A stretch of 64,000 nt of DNA from Vibrio marinisediminis (GTDB lineage: Bacteria; Pseudomonadota; Gammaproteobacteria; Enterobacterales; Vibrionaceae), in assembly GCF_014050145.1 (NCBI RefSeq), contig NZ_JACFYF010000012.1:1-64000 (forward strand), written 5' to 3'. The notes beneath the pieces are model-generated. The model saw only the letters and a list, made by a program, of their open reading frames with translations. It was not told the origin of the DNA and made no database searches. The position numbers and the translations under genes were made by a program. Positions 1-9,803 of this stretch are shown here, piece after piece (position 1 is the stretch's first letter; each line of letters starts with the position of its first letter).

Positions 1-66
1 TGAAACGCAATAGCGCCGATGGTAGTGTGGGGCTTCCCCATGTGAGAGTAGGACATCGCCAGGCTC
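1..66 (+). rRNA. rrf: 5S rRNA, 3' end only (cut by window edge)
   Basis: This is the last part of a 5S rRNA. From the GCGCCGATGGTAGTGTGG block through the AGTAGGACATCGCCAGG tail it matches the full 5S copy about 310 bases downstream. The copies differ at three positions just after TGAAAC and at the last few bases. The 5' half lies outside the window, so this is presumably the end of a 16S-23S-5S operon. The 3' boundary is approximate. Confidence 0.93.
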
Positions 67-113
67 CAATTTCGTTTTCATCTTCTAAAGTAAGATAAAA
101 CAAGAATAGAAAA

Positions 114-139
114 GAGCCCGTTTTAGAGCGGGCTTTTTT
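114..139 (+). terminator. Rho-independent terminator between 5S and tRNA-Thr
   Basis: AGCCCG (115-120) pairs with CGGGCT (129-134) and runs into six T. It is a convincing intrinsic terminator lying inside what is otherwise a 5S-tRNA-5S distal rrn arrangement. Confidence 0.8.
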
Positions 140-164
140 AGTCTTAAAGACACCGTTTTAGTGT

Positions 165-240
<76 letters not shown>

Positions 241-257
241 TTTATATTAAAGAATTT

Positions 258-375
258 TCTTGGCGACAATAGCGCTTTGGACCCACCTGATTCCATGCCG
301 AACTCAGAAGTGAAACAAAGTAGCGCCGATGGTAGTGTGGGGCTTCCCCATGTGAGAGTAGGACATCGCCAGGTA
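258..375 (+). rRNA. rrf: 5S rRNA, second (distal) copy
   Basis: This is a complete 5S of about 118 nt following tRNA-Thr. The 5' strand CTTGGCG (259-265) pairs with the 3' strand CGCCAGG, rebuilding helix I. The internal blocks GGACCCACCTGATTCCATGC and GAACTCAGAAGTGAAAC are canonical. It differs from the upstream 5S at several positions and at its extreme ends, so it is a sequence variant. Ends are accurate to about 2 nt. Confidence 0.93.
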
Positions 376-383
376 ATATTTCG

Positions 384-412
384 AAACCCTGACCAATTGG
401 TCAGGGTTTTTT
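384..412 (+). terminator. Rho-independent terminator of the rrn operon
   Basis: AACCCTGACC (385-394) and GGTCAGGGTT (399-408) form a 10-bp stem with an AATT loop, followed by a T run. Confidence 0.88.
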
Positions 413-436
413 CGTTTCTGCGCTACTAAAAATTGA

Positions 437-1222
437 TCAGCGCTTTTCGTTGAGAGACCAATCATATTGGTACTCGAACTCCCCAGAAAAACTTTTTAGC
501 TCAGGACGATATTTGATGAGGTGAGCTTTCACGCCGCCATCAATGGCAAAATCTTGGGCAAACCAATCGTAGATAGATGATAAAACAAGCGTTTTTCCTT
601 GCTGCTCCGCCCCTTTATGACTGTTGATAAACGCTATCGCCGAACGTTCTAATAGCTGTTCACTATTTTTGGCGGTAAAGGCTTCGAGCTGCAAATTTGG
701 GCAGCCTAAACTGGCGCAATTAACCGCATAATGAGTGCGAGGATCTTGCCATATCGGACGCAAAATTCGGTGCTCAATATCATTGAGTGTTAATACTTTG
801 CCATTAATCGTAATGACGTCATCATCCCATGGTCCAAAACTGAATAAACCACCGAGCTTAGTAATAGAACGGATAGGATAATCTTCAAGGATCAAATCAA
901 CGGTAATTGCATTGTAGAGGTTCACCCAGTAAACATACTGCTCGGCTTTTGAGTACAGGAGAGGGTTGACTTGTGATAGCCGATTTAGATAGCTATCCAA
1001 TTTAGCATGCTGCTGGGGCGTGACTGATTGGTATGAAAAAAGGTGGTGCTGACCATTTACTGATACAGAGTCAGTCAGAATATCTTGCCATGCTTGGTGT
1101 GAGATCTCGACGTTACTATTTTCATCACTTTGCTGCCAGTAAGCCCACAGTTTGGCCTGAGGAGCTGCATGAATGGGTAAAGAAAATAGTGCCAGGCTCA
1201 AAACGGTTAATTTATTCATCAT
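437..1222 (-). CDS. DUF547 domain protein, exported
   Basis: This 261-aa protein has an N-terminal signal sequence (hydrophobic residues 5-18, likely cleavage after HAA at 18-20), so it should be periplasmic. The body is a DUF547 domain. Landmarks are the aromatic YWVNLYNA segment at 98-105, a GPWDDD turn near 130-135, and HYAVNCASLGCPNL at 164-177 with Cys169 and Cys174, the family's most conserved stretch. The family's biochemical role is not established; the conserved Cys/His residues suggest an enzyme, but that is inference. It lies alone between the rrn terminator and the leu operon terminator and is read toward the rRNA genes. Start choice is between adjacent ATGs. Confidence 0.85.
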   Translation of the reverse strand: MMNKLTVLSLALFSLPIHAAPQAKLWAYWQQSDENSNVEISHQAWQDILTDSVSVNGQHHLFSYQSVTPQQHAKLDSYLNRLSQVNPLLYSKAEQYVYWVNLYNAITVDLILEDYPIRSITKLGGLFSFGPWDDDVITINGKVLTLNDIEHRILRPIWQDPRTHYAVNCASLGCPNLQLEAFTAKNSEQLLERSAIAFINSHKGAEQQGKTLVLSSIYDWFAQDFAIDGGVKAHLIKYRPELKSFSGEFEYQYDWSLNEKR

Positions 1223-1306
1223 CGTTCTCTAACTCATTGAGACTCTATTGTATTGATACATGGTTATTTAGACCAACCTAGCGGATAAGATATTTCGCTC
1301 GCCTAT

Positions 1307-1335
1307 AAAAAAAGGTTGGCGATTAGCCAACCTTT
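1307..1335 (-). terminator. Terminator of the leuABCD operon
   Basis: Read on the minus strand, AAAGGTTGGC, a 5-nt loop and GCCAACCTTT form a perfect 10-bp stem followed by a run of T (A at 1307-1313 on plus). It begins about 12 nt after the leuD stop. Confidence 0.88.
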
Positions 1336-1346
1336 AACCCAAGCGA

Positions 1347-1949
1347 TTAAGCTAAGAATCGCGGTATATTTGCTTCATAGTCGGCGATCTTGTCTTCATG
1401 TTGCAGGGTTAGACCAATATTGTCCAAACCATTCAACAGGCAGTGACGACGAAATGAGTCAATCTCAAAGCTGTATTCTTTACCATTAGCACGAACTAAA
1501 TTTTCCTCAAGATCCACTTCGATTTGTGCTCCTTCATTCGCTTGTACGTAGTGAAATATTTCATCCACTTGTTGCTCGGTTAAGCGAACTGGTACCAGTT
1601 GGTTGTTGATAGAGTTACCATAAAAAATATCAGCAAAACTCGGTGCTATCATCGCCTTAATACCATAATCAGCAAGAGCCCAAGGCGCGTGCTCTCTTGA
1701 TGAGCCACAACCAAAATTTTCTCGAGCCAAAAGAATTGACGCACCTTGGTAGCGTGGCGCATTCATAATGAATTCTGGGTTTGGCTGATTACCGGCATCA
1801 TCCAGAAAACGCCAATCATGGAACAAGTGTTTACCAAAGCCCAAGCGAGAGACTTTCTGTAGAAATTGCTTTGGGATAATCGCATCTGTATCGACATTGG
1901 CAGCATCTAGCGGTACAACCAAACCCGTGTGTTGTTTAAAACCTGACAT
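1347..1949 (-). CDS. leuD: 3-isopropylmalate dehydratase small subunit
   Basis: The 200-aa swivel-domain subunit of isopropylmalate isomerase pairs with LeuC to convert 2-isopropylmalate to 3-isopropylmalate in leucine synthesis in the cytoplasm. Family landmarks visible are [19 protein letters not shown] at the N-terminus and [20 protein letters not shown] in the middle, the substrate-recognition loop. Length is normal for the family. It is the last gene of leuABCD, 12 nt after leuC, with a good GGAG site (AAGGAGAATC) before the ATG, and is followed at once by the operon terminator. Confidence 0.97.
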   Translation of the reverse strand: MSGFKQHTGLVVPLDAANVDTDAIIPKQFLQKVSRLGFGKHLFHDWRFLDDAGNQPNPEFIMNAPRYQGASILLARENFGCGSSREHAPWALADYGIKAMIAPSFADIFYGNSINNQLVPVRLTEQQVDEIFHYVQANEGAQIEVDLEENLVRANGKEYSFEIDSFRRHCLLNGLDNIGLTLQHEDKIADYEANIPRFLA

Positions 1950-1961
1950 GTTTGATTCTCC

Positions 1962-3362
1962 TTAATCTAACTCGCGAATGTCGACGAAGTGACCAGCGAT
2001 TGCCGCTGCTGCTGCCATTGCTGGGCTGACCAAATGAGTGCGACCATCACGACCTTGGCGTCCTTCGAAGTTACGGTTTGAAGTAGATGCACAACGTTCA
2101 TGAGGACCTAATCGGTCATTGTTCATGGCTAGACACATAGAACAACCAGGAAGACGCCACTCAAACCCCGCTTCTTTGAAAATAGCATCGAGACCTTCAG
2201 ATTCAGCCTGAGCTTTTACTTGCTCGGAGCCCGGTACAATCAACGCTTGAACATGTGATGCCACTTTTCGACCTTTGGCAACTTCAGCGGCTGCACGCAT
2301 ATCTTCGATACGTGAGTTGGTACAAGATCCAACAAAGACTTTATCCACCGAGTAGTCAGAAAGTGATTTTCCCGCTTCTAGCCCCATGTATGCCAGTGCT
2401 TTTTCTGCTGATGATTTCTCTACTGGATCGGTAAAACTGCTAGGCGTAGGAATTGGCTCATCGACGGCGATCACTTGTCCAGGATTAGTGCCCCAAGTCA
2501 CTTGTGGTTTGATATCTGCCGCTTGCAGCGTCACCACTGCATCAAACTGAGCATCGTCATCTGTGCTTAGGGTTTGCCAGTATTCAACTGCCGCATCCCA
2601 ATCTGCGCCAGTTGGTGCGAATTTACGCCCTTTAATATAGTCAAATGTGGTCTGGTCTGGTGCTACTAAGCCCGCTTTAGCTCCCAATTCAATGGCCATA
2701 TTACAAACGGTCATACGACCTTCCATCGTCAGATCGCGAATGGCTTCACCACAAAATTCGACAACATAGCCCGTGCCACCTGCTGCTGTAGTTTTGCCAA
2801 TGATGGCGAGTACGATGTCTTTCGCTGTGATCCCGGGAGCCACTTTACCTTGAACATGGATTTTCATGGTTTTTGCTTTTGCCTGCTTTAGCGTTTGTGT
2901 TGCCAAAACATGTTCAACTTCAGAGGTACCAATACCAAAGGCTAGTGAACCAAATGCGCCGTGTGTCGCTGTATGGGAGTCGCCACAAACGATGGTCATA
3001 CCCGGTAACGTAATACCGAGTTCAGGTCCCATAACATGCACAATGCCTTGGTACTTGTGATTGATGTCGTAGAGGGTGACACCAAATTCTTCACAGTTTT
3101 TTGAGAGTGTCTCCATTTGGATACGCGCCATCTCACCTGAGGCGTTAATGTCTTTGGTGGTGGTTGAGACGTTGTGATCCATAGTGGCAAAAGTCTTGCT
3201 GACTTGGCGTACTTTACGACCTTTTTCTCGCAATCCATCAAACGCTTGTGGTGAAGTCACTTCATGGACTAAGTGGCGGTCGATATATAAAATGGGGGTC
3301 TCCCCTTCAGCCGCGACAGCGACATGCGCGTCGTAGACTTTCTCATACAGTGTTTTGCCCAT
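1962..3362 (-). CDS. leuC: 3-isopropylmalate dehydratase large subunit
   Basis: The 466-aa aconitase-family large subunit carries the [4Fe-4S] cluster. The three cluster cysteines are visible as Cys347 in VGSCTNSR and Cys407 and Cys410 in GCSMC. The N-terminus ([13 protein letters not shown]) and the histidine-rich [12 protein letters not shown] segment near 127-138 are typical. It works with LeuD in the second step of leucine synthesis. The gene sits 21 nt after leuB on the minus strand and is full length, with no lesions. Control is expected from the operon's leader attenuator. Confidence 0.98.
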   Translation of the reverse strand: MGKTLYEKVYDAHVAVAAEGETPILYIDRHLVHEVTSPQAFDGLREKGRKVRQVSKTFATMDHNVSTTTKDINASGEMARIQMETLSKNCEEFGVTLYDINHKYQGIVHVMGPELGITLPGMTIVCGDSHTATHGAFGSLAFGIGTSEVEHVLATQTLKQAKAKTMKIHVQGKVAPGITAKDIVLAIIGKTTAAGGTGYVVEFCGEAIRDLTMEGRMTVCNMAIELGAKAGLVAPDQTTFDYIKGRKFAPTGADWDAAVEYWQTLSTDDDAQFDAVVTLQAADIKPQVTWGTNPGQVIAVDEPIPTPSSFTDPVEKSSAEKALAYMGLEAGKSLSDYSVDKVFVGSCTNSRIEDMRAAAEVAKGRKVASHVQALIVPGSEQVKAQAESEGLDAIFKEAGFEWRLPGCSMCLAMNNDRLGPHERCASTSNRNFEGRQGRDGRTHLVSPAMAAAAAIAGHFVDIRELD

Positions 3363-3383
3363 AGCTCAATTACTTCCTTGTTA

Positions 3384-4627
<1,244 letters not shown>

Positions 4628-6175
4628 CTATACAGTGGCAATTTTGTTCTGCTTCATTTGCTCTATTTCATCGGCGCGATGAATACTGTTGATCACATGC
4701 AGTAGCGCTTGTCCTGAAGCTTCGACAATATCGGTCGAAACGCCAGTACCGTGATATTTTCGACCTTTATAGTTGGCAATGATATCCGCTTGACCCAAAC
4801 CGTCTTCACCTTCGCCTTTAGCGGTTAGATCAAATTTATCCAATACGATGTCATAGCCAGTGACACGATAAATACACTGGTACAGCGCATCAACAGGACC
4901 GTTACCCACGGCCGCTTCACTTTTCTCTGTATCGCCACACAAAATCTTAATGCTTGTTGTTGCCATGACACTGCCTGATTGAACGCTTAGGTAGTTCAAT
5001 TTGTAAAAGTCATCTTCTTCACGCAGGTTTGAAAAGTGCATCAGTGCTTCAAGGTCATAGTCGAATACTTGCCCTTTGCGGTCAGCAAGTTTCAAAAAGT
5101 CGGTGTACAGAGCGTCAAGGTTGTACTCATCTTCTTTATAACCCATTGCATCCATATGGCTTTTCACTGCGGCGCGTCCACTGCGGCTGGTTAGATTTAG
5201 TGCTTTATTTTTCAGACCAATCGACTCCGGTGTCATGATCTCGTAGGTATTCTTGTTCTTTAGCATGCCATCTTGGTGAATGCCTGAGGAGTGGCTAAAG
5301 GCATTGGTGCCGACGATCGCCTTGTTGCTTTGAATCGGCATATTACATAGCTGGCTAACCAATTTACTGGTGCGATGGATTTCATCGTGTTTAAGACCAG
5401 TGTGGACGCCTAGAAGTTGCTGGCGAGTCTTAATGATCATCGCAATCTCTTCGAGTGAGCAATTACCTGCTCGTTCTCCGATGCCATTGATGGTGCCTTC
5501 AATTTGGCGAGCACCGGCTTGGACTGCGGCAATAGAGTTGGCAACGGACATACCTAAATCATCATGGCAATGGACGGAGATAATGGCCTTATCGATGTTT
5601 GGTACTCGATTAAATAGGGTTTCAATAATGCCACCGAACTCGTTGGGTACGGTGTAGCCAACCGTGTCGGGAATGTTCACGGTTGTCGCGCCAGCATTAA
5701 TGGCGGCTTCAACCATACGACAAAGATTATCAATAGGTGTACGACCTGCGTCTTCACAAGAAAACTCGACGTCGTCAGTATAATTGCGCGCATGTTTGAC
5801 GGCTTTGACACCCATCTCGACGACATCATCATAGCTGCGACGAAGTTTATCTTGGACATGAACGGTGGAAGTGGAAATAAAGGTATGAATACGGAAAGCG
5901 TCAGCCACTTTTAGTGCTTCTGCTGCAGCATCAATATCTTTAGCAACCGCACGAGATAGTGCACAAACTCGACTGTTTTTGATGTTTCGAGCAATGGTTT
6001 GTACCGACTCAAAATCACCGGGAGAAGAAACAGGAAAACCAGCTTCAATGACGTCAACTCCCAAACGCTCTAGCGCATAAGCGATTTGCAGTTTTTCTTT
6101 GACGGTTAAACTGGCTGACAATGCTTGCTCACCATCACGCAAAGTTGTGTCGAATATAATGACCTGGTCGTTCAT
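4628..6175 (-). CDS. leuA: 2-isopropylmalate synthase
   Basis: This 515-aa enzyme condenses acetyl-CoA with 2-oxoisovalerate, the committed step of leucine synthesis. The TIM-barrel catalytic domain shows [10 protein letters not shown] at 8-17, the metal-binding HCH at 202-204 in VHCHDDLGM, and [11 protein letters not shown] near 233-243. The C-terminal third is the regulatory LeuA dimer domain that binds leucine for feedback inhibition. Length is normal for the long bacterial form. It is first in leuABCD, preceded by a leader peptide and attenuator, so both transcription attenuation and allosteric control should apply. Confidence 0.98.
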   Translation of the reverse strand: MNDQVIIFDTTLRDGEQALSASLTVKEKLQIAYALERLGVDVIEAGFPVSSPGDFESVQTIARNIKNSRVCALSRAVAKDIDAAAEALKVADAFRIHTFISTSTVHVQDKLRRSYDDVVEMGVKAVKHARNYTDDVEFSCEDAGRTPIDNLCRMVEAAINAGATTVNIPDTVGYTVPNEFGGIIETLFNRVPNIDKAIISVHCHDDLGMSVANSIAAVQAGARQIEGTINGIGERAGNCSLEEIAMIIKTRQQLLGVHTGLKHDEIHRTSKLVSQLCNMPIQSNKAIVGTNAFSHSSGIHQDGMLKNKNTYEIMTPESIGLKNKALNLTSRSGRAAVKSHMDAMGYKEDEYNLDALYTDFLKLADRKGQVFDYDLEALMHFSNLREEDDFYKLNYLSVQSGSVMATTSIKILCGDTEKSEAAVGNGPVDALYQCIYRVTGYDIVLDKFDLTAKGEGEDGLGQADIIANYKGRKYHGTGVSTDIVEASGQALLHVINSIHRADEIEQMKQNKIATV

Positions 6176-6246
6176 AGCTGCTTCCTTTTTATTCGTTTAG
6201 TCGCAAGTTGCGGGGATTTAAACGATTACTTCCTGTATTTGAACAT

Positions 6247-6274
6247 AAAAAAACCCGCATTTTGATGCGGGTTT
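6247..6274 (-). terminator. leu operon attenuator (intrinsic terminator in leader)
   Basis: On the minus strand AAACCCGCAT and ATGCGGGTTT form a 10-bp stem with a 4-nt loop, followed by seven T. It lies between the leuL stop (6310) and leuA (6175). Its 5' arm (6267-6272) is complementary to GCGGGT at the end of leuL (6312-6317), which would form the competing antiterminator. Confidence 0.88.
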
Positions 6275-6309
6275 TGTGTAATTCTGTGTGGTTATTTCCC
6301 TTCCACAGC

Positions 6310-6372
6310 CTACCCGCGCGATTTGTTCACGATCAGGAGGAGGCTTAGCAGAATAGAGAAATGATTTGTCAT
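6310..6372 (-). CDS. leuL: leu operon leader peptide
   Basis: A 20-codon reading frame translates as MTNHFSILLSLLLIVNKSRG. Five of six consecutive codons from residue 8 are leucine (CTG CTA AGC CTC CTC CTG), the hallmark of a leucine-sensing leader. An AGGA sequence stands about 12 nt before the ATG. It lies downstream of a promoter-like sequence and upstream of an intrinsic terminator and leuA. By analogy with enterobacterial leuL, ribosome stalling at the Leu codons when charged tRNA-Leu is scarce would free a GCGGGT segment at the end of leuL to block terminator formation. The gene is too short for ordinary gene callers; I identified it by reading the leader on the minus strand. Confidence 0.9.
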   Translation of the reverse strand: MTNHFSILLSLLLIVNKSRG

Positions 6373-6425
6373 TGTTAACTACTTCCTAAAGGAGTTAATG
6401 AATCCACATATTTACGTTAATAGAA

Positions 6426-6454
6426 TTAGTACCGTACTCAGCTGTATGAGTCAA
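6426..6454 (-). promoter_or_regulatory. Probable sigma70 promoter of leuLABCD
   Basis: On the minus strand TTGACT (6454-6449) is followed after 17 nt by TACTAA (6431-6426). The -35 is near consensus and the -10 is weak. The spacing and position, about 50 nt before leuL, fit the leader transcript start. Confidence 0.5.
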
Positions 6455-6690
6455 CCGTAAAAGCCGAAATTGGTTATTTTTTTTACACTCATCCGTTCAG
6501 TGCACATTTTCTTTTAGTAATGATGGGTTGAATCCATCGCCTAACAATATGTTTTATAAAAAGAGAGCCAGAAAATGGTGGGTTAGGTTGGTGGCAATTG
6601 ATCATTGTCATCGGAATCACCTTAAATTTTAATGGTGATGTCATTGTTTCCTTTTAACGTTGAGCGGGTGGAATCAAAAAGGATTTACTC

Positions 6691-7218
6691 ATGCGTTCAA
6701 TCGAGTCAATTGCCAAGTTAGATTTGGCATTTTCGCTGTTTTGTCTGCAGAACAGATTTTGTTACCCGTTCTCTCGTTTTAGTAAAGCGGTCTCACATAC
6801 TGGCGATGGGCATTTATACGTTGTCATTGGTTTGATGGCTTTCTATTTTGGTGGCGAGCACGGCAAGCTATTTTTGTTGGTAGGACTGCTGGCATTTTCT
6901 ATTGAGTTACCCATCTACTGGTTAACGAAAAACGTATTTAAACGACGTCGCCCGCAAGAGCTAAGCGCGTTAATCCCTTCATTTATCACCCCGTCAGATC
7001 GTTATAGTTTACCGTCTGGGCATACAGCAGCCGCCTTTCTTATGGCGAGTGTGATCGGACATTTCTACCCTGATAGCGAAGTGTTTGCGATGTGCTGGGC
7101 AAGCTTGATTGCGTTATCTCGAATTTTGTTGGGGGTTCACTTTTTAACCGACGTGTTACTAGGAGCATGCTTAGGAGTGGCGTGCGCAATAGGGTCGTTG
7201 CAGTGGTTAGGAGCATAA
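6691..7218 (+). CDS. PAP2-family membrane phosphatase
   Basis: This 175-aa polytopic membrane protein has the three phosphatase motifs of the PAP2 / type 2 phosphatidic acid phosphatase family. They are KX6RP at Lys80-Arg87-Pro88, PSGH at 108-111, and SRX5HX3D at Ser143-Arg144, His150, Asp154. All catalytic residues are present. Hydrophobic segments at about 43-55, 60-79, 112-125, 131-147 and 154-172 fit several transmembrane helices. Likely substrates are lipid phosphates or isoprenyl pyrophosphates (undecaprenyl-PP recycling or lipid A-type lipids); the sequence does not decide. It is 4 nt upstream of a glycosyltransferase gene and probably co-transcribed with it. No near-perfect promoter was picked out in the 315 nt upstream. 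Confidence 0.88.
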   Translation: MRSIESIAKLDLAFSLFCLQNRFCYPFSRFSKAVSHTGDGHLYVVIGLMAFYFGGEHGKLFLLVGLLAFSIELPIYWLTKNVFKRRRPQELSALIPSFITPSDRYSLPSGHTAAAFLMASVIGHFYPDSEVFAMCWASLIALSRILLGVHFLTDVLLGACLGVACAIGSLQWLGA

Positions 7219-7222
7219 AATC

Positions 7223-8269
7223 GTGAAGATTCTTTATGGAGTGCAAGGTACTGGTAATGGGCACATCGCTCGAGCTCGAGCTATGGAGGCTGCATTTAAG
7301 CATAAGCATGTTGATGTCGACTTTCTTTTCTCCGGACGGGATAAGGACCAGTATTTCGCCATGGAGGCGTTTGGTAATTTTCGAACGCGACGAGGATTTA
7401 GTTTTGTGACGCAAAAGGGACGAGTCAGGTATTTGAAAACGGCTTTGAGTAATAACCCGTGGTCTTTTTTACGCGAAGTTCAAACGTTAGATTTATCCTC
7501 ATACGACTTGATCATTAACGATTTTGAACCAGTATCAGCTTGGGCTGCAAAACGACAAAACAAACCGATTATTAGTATTAGCCACCAAAATGCTTTTCGT
7601 TATCCGGTGCCATTAAGGGGAGCAAGTTGGCTAGATAAATGTGTGATTCGTTATTTTGCGCCGAGTTCAAGGCATATTGGTTTGCATTGGCACCATTTTA
7701 ATCAGCCTATTCTGCCGCCAATTGTTCATACCAGCAATGAACGCGTTGATGCGCAAGCTTATGTGCTCGTTTATCTTCCTTTTGAAAGCTTAGATGACAT
7801 CAGTGAGCTTTTACTGCGCTTCAGCAGTCAGCCTTTTATCTGTTATCACCCGAAAATCATTGAGCCGAGCGAGGTCGACAATATCCAATTTAACCCGCTT
7901 AGCCTGCATGGCTTTCATCAGCACCTCAACCGTTGTGCTGGCATTATTGCTAATGGCGGATTTGAGTTGCCATCGGAGGCGCTCACCTTAGGCAAAAAGC
8001 TATTACTAAAACCTTTAAGTGGCCAGTTTGAGCAACTTTCCAACGTTGCCACGTTAGAAAGTTTAGGCTTAGCTAGTAGCATGGAATATCTTGATGCTTC
8101 GGTCGTTCGCAATTGGTTAGATGAAGGTCCAGGTGAATGTGTCGCTTATCCTAATGTGGCAGAGGCAATCGTTGAGTGGGTACTAAACGGTGAATGGGAT
8201 ACGACAGAGCAGCTCACTAAACAATTGTGGAGTAAGGTGGACTTTCCTAGCTATGCCGTTAACGTGTGA
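7223..8269 (+). CDS. MJ1255/VC2487-family glycosyltransferase
   Basis: This 348-aa protein starts with a GTG whose GGAG site overlaps the end of the PAP2 gene, so the two are translationally close. The N-terminus MKILYGVQGTGNGHIARA is the glycine-rich GT-B signature of the MJ1255/VC2487 family, related to MurG/GT28 enzymes. The second Rossmann half contains IIANGGFELPSEALTLGKK near 237-255, a nucleotide-sugar binding loop. Substrate and product are unknown. Pairing with a PAP2 phosphatase suggests a lipid-linked sugar or glycolipid reaction at the inner membrane, which is inference. Confidence 0.82.
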   Translation: MKILYGVQGTGNGHIARARAMEAAFKHKHVDVDFLFSGRDKDQYFAMEAFGNFRTRRGFSFVTQKGRVRYLKTALSNNPWSFLREVQTLDLSSYDLIINDFEPVSAWAAKRQNKPIISISHQNAFRYPVPLRGASWLDKCVIRYFAPSSRHIGLHWHHFNQPILPPIVHTSNERVDAQAYVLVYLPFESLDDISELLLRFSSQPFICYHPKIIEPSEVDNIQFNPLSLHGFHQHLNRCAGIIANGGFELPSEALTLGKKLLLKPLSGQFEQLSNVATLESLGLASSMEYLDASVVRNWLDEGPGECVAYPNVAEAIVEWVLNGEWDTTEQLTKQLWSKVDFPSYAVNV

Positions 8270-8392
8270 CGACTCTTTTTCAGGCTGTGCTGCCGCTAAG
8301 CATGATTAAGATGGACAGAGTCATTCGAAAGGATTCGATTTTTCCTTATTCCTTTTGGTGATAACAGCCTTAAAAATGATAAAAAAAAGCAA

Positions 8393-8440
8393 TTTAGCCT
8401 TTTTTATGATTAAGTTAACTTGATGAATTTTAAGGCTAAA
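8393..8440. promoter_or_regulatory. 48-bp dyad-symmetric element upstream of leuO
   Basis: TTTAGCCTT (8393-8401) and AAGGCTAAA (8432-8440) are perfect inverted arms. Their centre coincides with a perfect AAGTTAACTT palindrome at 8412-8421. The element sits about 190 bp before the leuO ATG in a strongly AT-rich 360-bp gap that holds no gene. It could be an operator for LeuO itself or another dimeric regulator. Confidence 0.5.
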
Positions 8441-8629
8441 ATTGTAATCATCATAAAAAGTTATGATCAATTCTCAATCGATTTGCCAATGGCTAACTAA
8501 TTAGTCAATAGTCTCAATCACTAAGCAAATATCAACTAAACGAATAATTACTAATGTTCAGATTTATTGGAAGCAAACGTTTTTGTTTCTACTAACTTTG
8601 TACGCTACAACATAATAGGGATACGATTG

Positions 8630-9580
8630 ATGACTGAAACGAAAGACGTTATAAACACGAAATTGGCTAATCGCATGGAGACAGTATTAAGAGGGGTCGA
8701 CCTCAACCTACTGACTGTGTTTGATGCGGTAATGCAGGAACAAAACATTACTCGCGCGGCGCATAATTTAGGCATGTCTCAACCTGCGGTAAGTAACGCA
8801 GTTGCGCGTTTAAAAATAATGTTCAGTGATGAGCTGTTTATTCGTCAAGGTCGTGGTATTCAGCCAACACAGAAAGCAAGACAGCTTTTTGTACCAATCC
8901 GCCAAGCATTGCAATTGATCCGTAGCCAACTTCCAAGTGCCGATTTTGTACCTGAAACCTCGGCACGCCAGTTTAATCTATCCCTATGCAGTCCTTGTGA
9001 TATGCGCTTTGCACCTAGAATAATGGCATACCTTCAGCACAATGCACCGGACGTAAAGCTTCATCTTGATGCGGAATTTGATCATCAGATTGTCGATCGA
9101 ATGCGAAATCAATCATTGGATGTGGTGATTGATTACCGCAGCTTTGATGAGCAAGGCGTACACAGTGTGGAGCTATTCAAAGATGAGTTAGTTGTGGTGG
9201 TAAATAAGTCCCACCCTCGAGTTCAACATTCAGTAACACAAGAAAAATTGCTCAATGAGCGCCATGCCAAACTATCACAAGTGAATGGTCAGCAAGGTAT
9301 TTCTGAAGTGGCTTACCAAGGCACAGAAGTTAACGCTTACTATGAAGGTTCAAGTCTGAGTAATCTACTCTATGTGGTAGGGCAATCTGAGTTAGTCGCG
9401 ATTGCACCTCGCTGGATGGTAGAAAACGCAATGAATAAAGAGCAGTTGCAGATGTTACCCTCACCACTGAATAACAAGAGTATCAGTGGCTACTTAAGTT
9501 GGCATGAATCGAATGAAAAAGACCGAGGACATATTTGGTTACGAGATCGTTTGATCGAAGTGTGCCAAGAAGAGAAATAG
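8630..9580 (+). CDS. leuO: LysR-family regulator LeuO
   Basis: This 316-aa LysR-type transcription factor has its winged helix-turn-helix at about 25-80 (NITRAAHNLGMSQPAVSNA as recognition region) followed by the effector-binding domain. The N-terminal extension before the HTH and the position next to leuABCD and ilvIH identify LeuO, a pleiotropic regulator that in enterobacteria and vibrios antagonises H-NS and responds to stress and bile-type signals. I chose the ATG at 8630, about 9 nt after TAGGGA. A longer in-frame reading from a TTG at 8567 has no matching family sequence. The upstream gap is AT-rich, as expected of an H-NS target, and holds the dyad described separately. Confidence 0.92.
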   Translation: MTETKDVINTKLANRMETVLRGVDLNLLTVFDAVMQEQNITRAAHNLGMSQPAVSNAVARLKIMFSDELFIRQGRGIQPTQKARQLFVPIRQALQLIRSQLPSADFVPETSARQFNLSLCSPCDMRFAPRIMAYLQHNAPDVKLHLDAEFDHQIVDRMRNQSLDVVIDYRSFDEQGVHSVELFKDELVVVVNKSHPRVQHSVTQEKLLNERHAKLSQVNGQQGISEVAYQGTEVNAYYEGSSLSNLLYVVGQSELVAIAPRWMVENAMNKEQLQMLPSPLNNKSISGYLSWHESNEKDRGHIWLRDRLIEVCQEEK

Positions 9581-9672
9581 TGTATTGCTTAGTTCAAATC
9601 CTTGAATTTTAAGCGGTTAAAATCTGAGCCAAAATTAAATTAGCCAGCGATTGACAATATTATTAGTACAGA

Positions 9673-9707
9673 AAAGCCTCGAATGAACAAATAGCTCGAG
9701 GCTTTTT
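9673..9707 (+). terminator. Terminator of leuO
   Basis: AAAGCCTCGA (9673-9682) pairs with TCGAGGCTTT (9696-9705) across a 13-nt loop and ends in a short T run. Confidence 0.75.
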
Positions 9708-9730
9708 CAAATAAGTTTGATACGTGTCAG

Positions 9731-9758
9731 TTGCCTTTTTTTGCTTGAAATGTACACT
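9731..9758 (+). promoter_or_regulatory. Possible promoter of the acyl-CoA synthetase gene
   Basis: TTGCCT, a 16-nt spacer and TACACT lie about 45 nt before the ATG. This is a moderate match to sigma70 elements, with no experimental support. Confidence 0.4.
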
Positions 9759-9803
9759 GTGCGCGCAAAAAGCTTACAGGTGTAAGCTTAAAGGTAGAAA
9801 AAG

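Noticed and set aside
8567-8629. TTG-initiated N-terminal extension of leuO
   Set aside because: There is no ribosome site, and the residues are unlike the family; the ATG at 8630 has TAGGGA upstream.
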